Source: Siphlonurus alternatus
Lineage: Eukaryota; Arthropoda; Insecta; Ephemeroptera; Siphlonuridae
Direction: 5' to 3'
Assembly (NCBI GenBank): GCA_949825025.1
Contig: OX463784.1
Span: forward strand, 16,744,124 to 16,808,123
DNA length: 64,000 bases
The notes beneath the pieces are model-generated. The model ran no database searches. It saw nothing but the letters and a program-made list of their open reading frames with translations, and was not told the origin of the DNA. Below, in pieces: positions 60,801 to 64,000 of the stretch. Made by a program: the position numbers and the translations under genes. Each line of letters starts with the position of its first letter. The stretch's first letter is position 1.

Positions 60801-61308
60801 GAAAATTAAAAAAATTAATTAAAAAAAAATCGGCTCGAATAATTATCTTGAAATTTTTACTATGGCTTTCAGCTACCAACTTTTATCTGCCTCTCCAATA
60901 TTTTTCAGAATTTTTTTGAATTTGCCAAGGTTTACATGTTAATCAAATGGGACTAAAAAATCAGCTGATTGGCGTTACCTTACCCTTAAAATTTGTCTCG
61001 TTTGGAGCCGTTTTGTCGAATAACTCTAATTTAACAAATCATTCACAAATACTCACCACTCCTCGAACAAGATTTCCAGCATTTTCTCTAATTCCATTCA
61101 ACATATTGAAATTAATTTCTGGGAATCTTCCTTGTAAAGGATTTTGTAATCTTGTTGCATTTAAAAATTTCCAAAATATTGAATTACCTTTACCATTTTC
61201 AACATAATCATTTACAACATTAACTAAATCATAAAATGAAAATTTACTTGTTACAACTGAAGTATAAATTGAGAGCACAAGTAACACAATGCTAACCTTA
61301 GCCTTCAT
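50136..61308 (-). CDS. Acid sphingomyelinase-like phosphodiesterase with acidic C-terminal tail, gene F (complete)
   Basis: Complete and the longest copy. Exons: 61308-61057, 56546-56388, 55887-55708, 55168-54938, 54280-54108, 53666-53463, 53305-53135, 52203-52011, 51497-51304, 51108-50136; 2730 bp, 909 residues. Signal peptide MKAKVSIVLLVLSIYTSV, then a pro-region related to D and E but diverged (GNSIFWKFLNATRL). An ATG five codons upstream (61323) is an alternative start. The saposin domain starts VTCAMC. Catalytic motifs are TDVHVDP, FTGDVIDHGVW, LGNHEPHP, LLAHIAGN and HGHTHYD. After the normal Cys-rich end the last exon runs on for about 280 residues without cysteines, rich in Asp, Glu, Thr, Ile and Val, with repeats such as DTNGIPEDT. 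Exons differ in which paralog they resemble most, so the gene is a mosaic. Intron 1 is 4.5 kb and holds a 5S-derived SINE and a possible internal promoter. Confidence 0.88.
51782..52003. mobile_element. AAGGCGGATTC-type inverted-repeat element, copy 2
   Basis: Ends AAGGCGGATTCACATGGCGA / TCGCCATCTGAATCCGCCTT. The right end lies two bases from the splice donor of gene F exon 8 (gtatgt, 52005-52010), so the element makes up most of the intron start. Confidence 0.65.
52402..52502. repeat. ~100 bp GAGGTTAGGCAA palindrome
   Basis: Left arm GAGGTTAGGCAATTTGTTCA, right arm GCTGAAAAGGTTGCCTAATT. Related partial copies occur at 11816-11925, 26457-26572 and around 8395-8430. In the gene F intron between exons 7 and 8. 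Confidence 0.45.
52686..53022. mobile_element. ~335 bp palindromic MITE, TGGACAAC-end subtype
   Basis: Second copy of the subtype (TGGACAACTTACATG ... CATGTAAGTTGTCCA), in the gene F intron between exons 7 and 8, about 110 bp from exon 7. Confidence 0.65.
54820..54857. repeat. Poly-T run
   Basis: About 38 T in a row in the gene F intron between exons 4 and 5, some 80 bp from exon 4. In the transcript it is an A-run, possibly a retroposon tail. Confidence 0.9.
55260..55558. mobile_element. ~300 bp palindromic MITE, TGGACGACC-end relative
   Basis: Ends TGGACGACCTGCATG ... TACAGATTGTCCA. Interior arms contain TTTTCAGATTTTTTTAACTC and a mirrored part with AGACATCACAGC. In the gene F intron between exons 3 and 4. 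The interior is also seen at 11525-11765 and in part at 44398-44605. Confidence 0.55.
56600..58580. other. Gene F intron 1, left part: no supported gene
   Basis: Mostly AT-rich. A GC-richer island (about 57650-57970) has an 86-codon open frame on plus (57708-57968) with no recognisable domain and no splice or promoter support. It may be a fragment of a transposon. Confidence 0.4.
58587..58905. mobile_element. ~320 bp palindromic MITE, variant with different centre, copy 6
   Basis: Same outer arms, but the centre lacks TGACGTCA and reads GAGGTCGGGTTCGAATCC on plus. It lies in gene F intron 1. The 46208-46559 copy has a related centre. Confidence 0.7.
59050..59171 (-). promoter_or_regulatory. 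Possible alternative promoter and first exon inside gene F intron 1
   Basis: TATAAAA on the minus strand (59165-59171), with a GATA motif next to it, precedes a 9-codon open stretch (59076-59050, MPPAIIPMM) that ends at a good donor (gtgagt, 59044-59049). The phase is 0, so it would join the gene F saposin exon (56546) in frame and give a form without signal peptide. This is a hypothesis from sequence pattern alone. Confidence 0.25.
59735..60055 (-). mobile_element. 5S-rRNA-derived SINE, second copy
   Basis: The head on the minus strand (about 60055-59965) carries TCTCGTCAGATCACCAAAGT, AAGCAACGCCGAACGTGGTT and AGTAGTTGGGTGACC, again 5S-like. The body shares GGTTCCCCTGG with 31513-31900, but the distal part differs. 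In gene F intron 1. Confidence 0.65.
60588..60985. mobile_element. TTAA-flanked MITE, copy 4 (398 bp)
   Basis: Ends GGGTAAGGTAACACGAATC ... TACCTTACCC with TTAA on both sides (60584-60587, 60986-60989). The interior matches copy 1 (GAAAGCCCTAT, CAAATGGGACTA). In gene F intron 1, 70 bp from exon 1. Confidence 0.7.
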
Positions 61309-61352
61309 AGCTTGTCTATGCAAATAAGTAGTAATACATACTTGTGAATATA

Positions 61353-61405
61353 CTTATATACACTTATGTCAAAGTTACCGCTTTTTTATCTTTTGGTAGA
61401 TAAAA
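61353..61405 (-). promoter_or_regulatory. Gene F core promoter: TATA box and paired GATA motifs
   Basis: TATATAAG on the minus strand at 61353-61360, about 45 bp upstream of the chosen ATG and 30 bp upstream of the alternative ATG. TTATC (61386-61390) and AGATAAAA (61398-61405) make an inverted GATA pair. Confidence 0.5.
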
Positions 61406-62171
61406 ACACCCTCTTACATATTTGTTATACTAGGAAATGGATAATTATTAATATTTTACAGTCAATGACCGTTGGTTAGAATAAGGGTATGTAAGGTCAA
61501 GGAATTTATTTACAAGTATATTGTATCATATTAGATATTGCATAAGTGTTTATTGATACTATAATTATACCTGTCAAGATAATTTAAATTAATTTCTCAA
61601 TGTATTCTGCATCACCTGTCACAGTTACAATATAGTAGCTATGGTGTAAAGATAATATAAAATATAATATTAGTGAAAATAATTAATATAAACTTTAATT
61701 AAATTAAAATTTTGGCAGTCATAATAAATTATAATCAATATTCATATTATTTTTTATTCATGCATGCGTGATATGCGAAATTTCAGTTACAAATTAAATT
61801 GATAATAAACTTTCTCTAGCAATCTTTGGTTAATATTTAAAATATTAAATGTTTTTTTTATCTCCAGATAAACTATTTATTTTATAGAGCTAATTTGTGA
61901 TTTTTTTTGTTTTAATAATTACCTAAATCTTATGACACTCTGAAGAACAGAACTGCATTAAAAAAAAAAAAAAAAAAAATGGAAGGAATTCTTTATTACT
62001 GTATAGTAAAATGAGAATTATTAAAACATTGATTGATAAAAATACATAAGTAAAACATTTTAATTTATTAAAAATAAATTTAACAATTATTGAGGTATTT
62101 ATATTAATATAATATATTATTAATAATAATAAAACACAAAAGTCTTCAATATTTTCAAGAACAACATCTTA

Positions 62172-62482
62172 AAATACATTACAATTTTTTATTGCAAAAA
62201 TGAATAGAGGGTACTAAATTATGTTAATATGAATTAATTCAGATTTTTTCAGTCATCATGGAACTATTTTTACAACAATTATTGAAAGTTCTACAAGTTC
62301 TATTGGCCCCGCTGAATCCTTAATAAAAAAGGATAGACGCCTCCATGGGGCATGACCGTACTATCACTAATTTTTTAAAAGTAGTATCGACAAAAAATCT
62401 GAAAAAAATCAGAGTATTCTAATTTAAAACATTTAAACACTTTATTCATTTCTGCAATAAAAAATCAAGCAGGATGTCCATT
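62172..62482. mobile_element. ~310 bp palindromic MITE, TGGACAAC-like subtype (decayed)
   Basis: Arms with TTATTGCAAAAATGAATAG and right end AGGATGTCCATT; centre includes a mirrored CCCCTGGAGGC-type stretch. It lies in the spacer between genes F and G, 136 bp beyond the gene G stop. Confidence 0.55.
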
Positions 62483-62617
62483 GTTTGAAATGACATTAAA
62501 TTTCATTTTTTATTTATATTTTTTAGATAACAACGTGAAAAAACTAAATATTTTTAGTGTAAAATAAAATAGTTTTACAATAATTTTGTGTTACACTCTC
62601 CGCTACAATATTTTTCG

Positions 62618-62837
62618 TTAAGGTAAAAGCTCCTCGATCGAGAGGGTGGTGGGCGTGCCTGTGGTGGCCCTGAGAGTGGTGGTGGTCCTGCTGGTCTTCC
62701 TCGGACTCGGCTTGGGCAGTGCACGGCACCTCCTGAGGTCCGAGGGGTCACTCGATACGATCTCACATAGAAGGTCCCTCAGACATTTGTTGTCGCAGCC
62801 AGTAGCGACCGCCGCGTCACTGTGGCGGATGTAGTTC
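62618..62837 (-). CDS. Last exon of acid sphingomyelinase-like gene G (rest beyond window)
   Basis: A splice acceptor (tttcag) at 62838 is followed by a reading frame of 220 bp in the phase used by every last exon of the array. It encodes NYIRHSDAAVATGCDNKCLR and onward. The pattern of two close cysteines, LLCEIV and a final RCRALP matches the C-terminal end of genes A-F (for example GCDPACIRDLLCRIV in gene B). The protein then continues with a basic Thr-rich tail (SRTTTTLRATTGTPTTLSIE) to a TAA stop. No upstream exon (VLDHETW type) is visible before base 64000, so the intron exceeds 1.1 kb. No ATG-initiated frame matches this exon, because it is internal to a gene. Confidence 0.78.
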
Positions 62838-64000
62838 CTGAAATTGTTACACTTTAGTTAATGCAGGTGACATGAAGGACTGTGCGCAGAAATTTTGGCT
62901 ATTTTTCCGATCATTGGAAAAATCACAAAAACAACAAAATCTATATATACGCGTATAAAGATGAAATGTTTTTTTAATACTACTTGTCTGAAGGCATGTG
63001 ACAACTAAATATGGTGCTGTCAATTTTGGAAAATTAAACTGTGTTGCTACTGAAAGAGCATTTATATGATTTTACAATGCTAATCAGATTCAAGAATCTT
63101 CGTTTGACCATGGCAAGTAGTTCAAATTTTTACCACCGCATCAGGTTCTCCACCAAGCTTTATGGTCTCAATTGAAACTTTTAAATTCTGTTTTTTACTG
63201 ACTTATTATGACTTATATTATTTAATATTATTAGCAATGCTTTAACGATACTGGAGTGTGTGCAACAATTTATAAAATTTACTGTGACAACTAAATAATC
63301 AGCAGCTATTAATTTTAAAATGAAAAATTAATGTCAGTGGTAAATATATAATATATGATTAATAGACATTACACCACTTTGAAAATGTTAGCAAATCTTC
63401 CTGATATCATGAAATTATTTTTTCATGGGAAATTAGACCAAAATCGGTGAAATTTTCGAGATATTCAGCATTTAAGATTAACATTGTTTTAAATGGAAAA
63501 AGCTGTGGCTTTTAGTCAAATCGCTATCTTTTTTTACACGAAAACATTAATTACTCAAAATCTACACACACTAAAAATAAATTACTAAAAATATATTATA
63601 TAATATATATATTTTTCTTCTATTGTGATCTATTTAATAGTGCATCAAGAAATCGTATATATGTGGAGATAATAAATCAATTATATATTAAAAAGAGTGA
63701 AAGTGATTTTGAAAACTTAAACTATTTTTAAATATAAAAAAAAAAAAAAAAAAAAAAACATCAATATTAAAGAACCTGATAATAATGAATAATAGATATG
63801 TTAAAGGCATACAGGCCTCAAATTACAAATTAGATAGTCACCAAGTGGGTTTAGAGTATATAATCAACATTCGCATCATTTTTTTCCACGCGTGATGCAT
63901 CCGTGCGAAGTCGCAGTTCATAGTAAGAAATTTAGTCCTTGATGACGTCATGAAATCCTTGATGACGTCACAACTCAATGCTAATCGGTGCTAGCTGTGA
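62838..64000. other. Intron of gene G, no recognised exon
   Basis: AT-rich DNA with a poly-A run near 63739-63758. No saposin, metallophosphatase or VLDHETW exon is visible on the minus strand. Near the right edge a direct repeat of TCCTTGATGACGTCA occurs (63936-63950 and about 63957-63970). Confidence 0.5.

Noticed and set aside
62575..62766. Short minus-strand ATG frames over the gene G exon
   Set aside because: They are in the wrong frames. The frame that follows the acceptor at 62838 gives the conserved Cys pattern of the SMPD C-terminus.
231..62837. Spider-type sphingomyelinase D or bacterial-type sphingomyelinase C
   Set aside because: The saposin-B domain plus calcineurin-like motifs (DVH, GNHE, GHTH) identify the SMPD/ASM family, which has a different fold.

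Overview
The window is animal nuclear DNA. It is AT-rich and intron-rich, with GT-AG introns, and is packed with short inverted-repeat transposons. An arthropod source is my best guess, from gene style and composition only; the sequence does not prove it. I see no bacterial operons, CRISPR arrays, viral genes or rRNA genes.

The backbone is a head-to-tail array of seven genes for secreted acid-sphingomyelinase-like enzymes (SMPD/ASM family), all on the minus strand and called A to G here. A (231-6132) loses its last two exons at the left edge. B (7269-14076), C (15288-21684), D (22723-29830), E (39384-48964) and F (50136-61308) are complete. Of G only the last exon is present (62618-62837). 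Each complete gene has ten exons with the same intron positions and phases: signal exon, saposin-B exon, saposin end plus linker, five metallophosphatase exons, and two exons for the C-terminal domain. Spliced lengths are 574 (B), 577 (C), 623 (D), 618 (E) and 909 (F) codons, each closing in frame. The metal ligands and catalytic histidines are kept in every copy, so the array looks functional. A-C have a short first exon (31-35 codons). D-F have a long first exon (78-84 codons) that adds a small pro-region. F has an acidic Asp/Glu/Thr/Ile-rich tail and G a Thr-rich tail.

Between D and E (about 31.1-37.8 kb) lie two minus-strand genes of another small secreted family. One encodes 69 residues (31137-32171). 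The other encodes 597 residues, mostly tandem Gln/Asn/Pro/Ser/Gly octapeptides (34834-37802). Both have a first coding exon of only six bases (ATG AGR) and similar TATA promoters. A decayed duplicate of D exon 1 with its promoter lies at about 32.8-33.9 kb.

Promoters of the A-F genes share a TATA-like box about 30-50 bp upstream of the ATG and GATA motifs just beyond it, suggesting joint control, possibly by a GATA factor in gut or another secretory tissue (inference). Introns and spacers carry several inverted-repeat families: a ~320 bp family that often carries TGACGTCA; a ~125 bp family ending in GTACA; a family flanked by TTAA; a hAT-like MITE with a perfect 8 bp target duplication; smaller families; and 5S-rRNA-derived SINEs.
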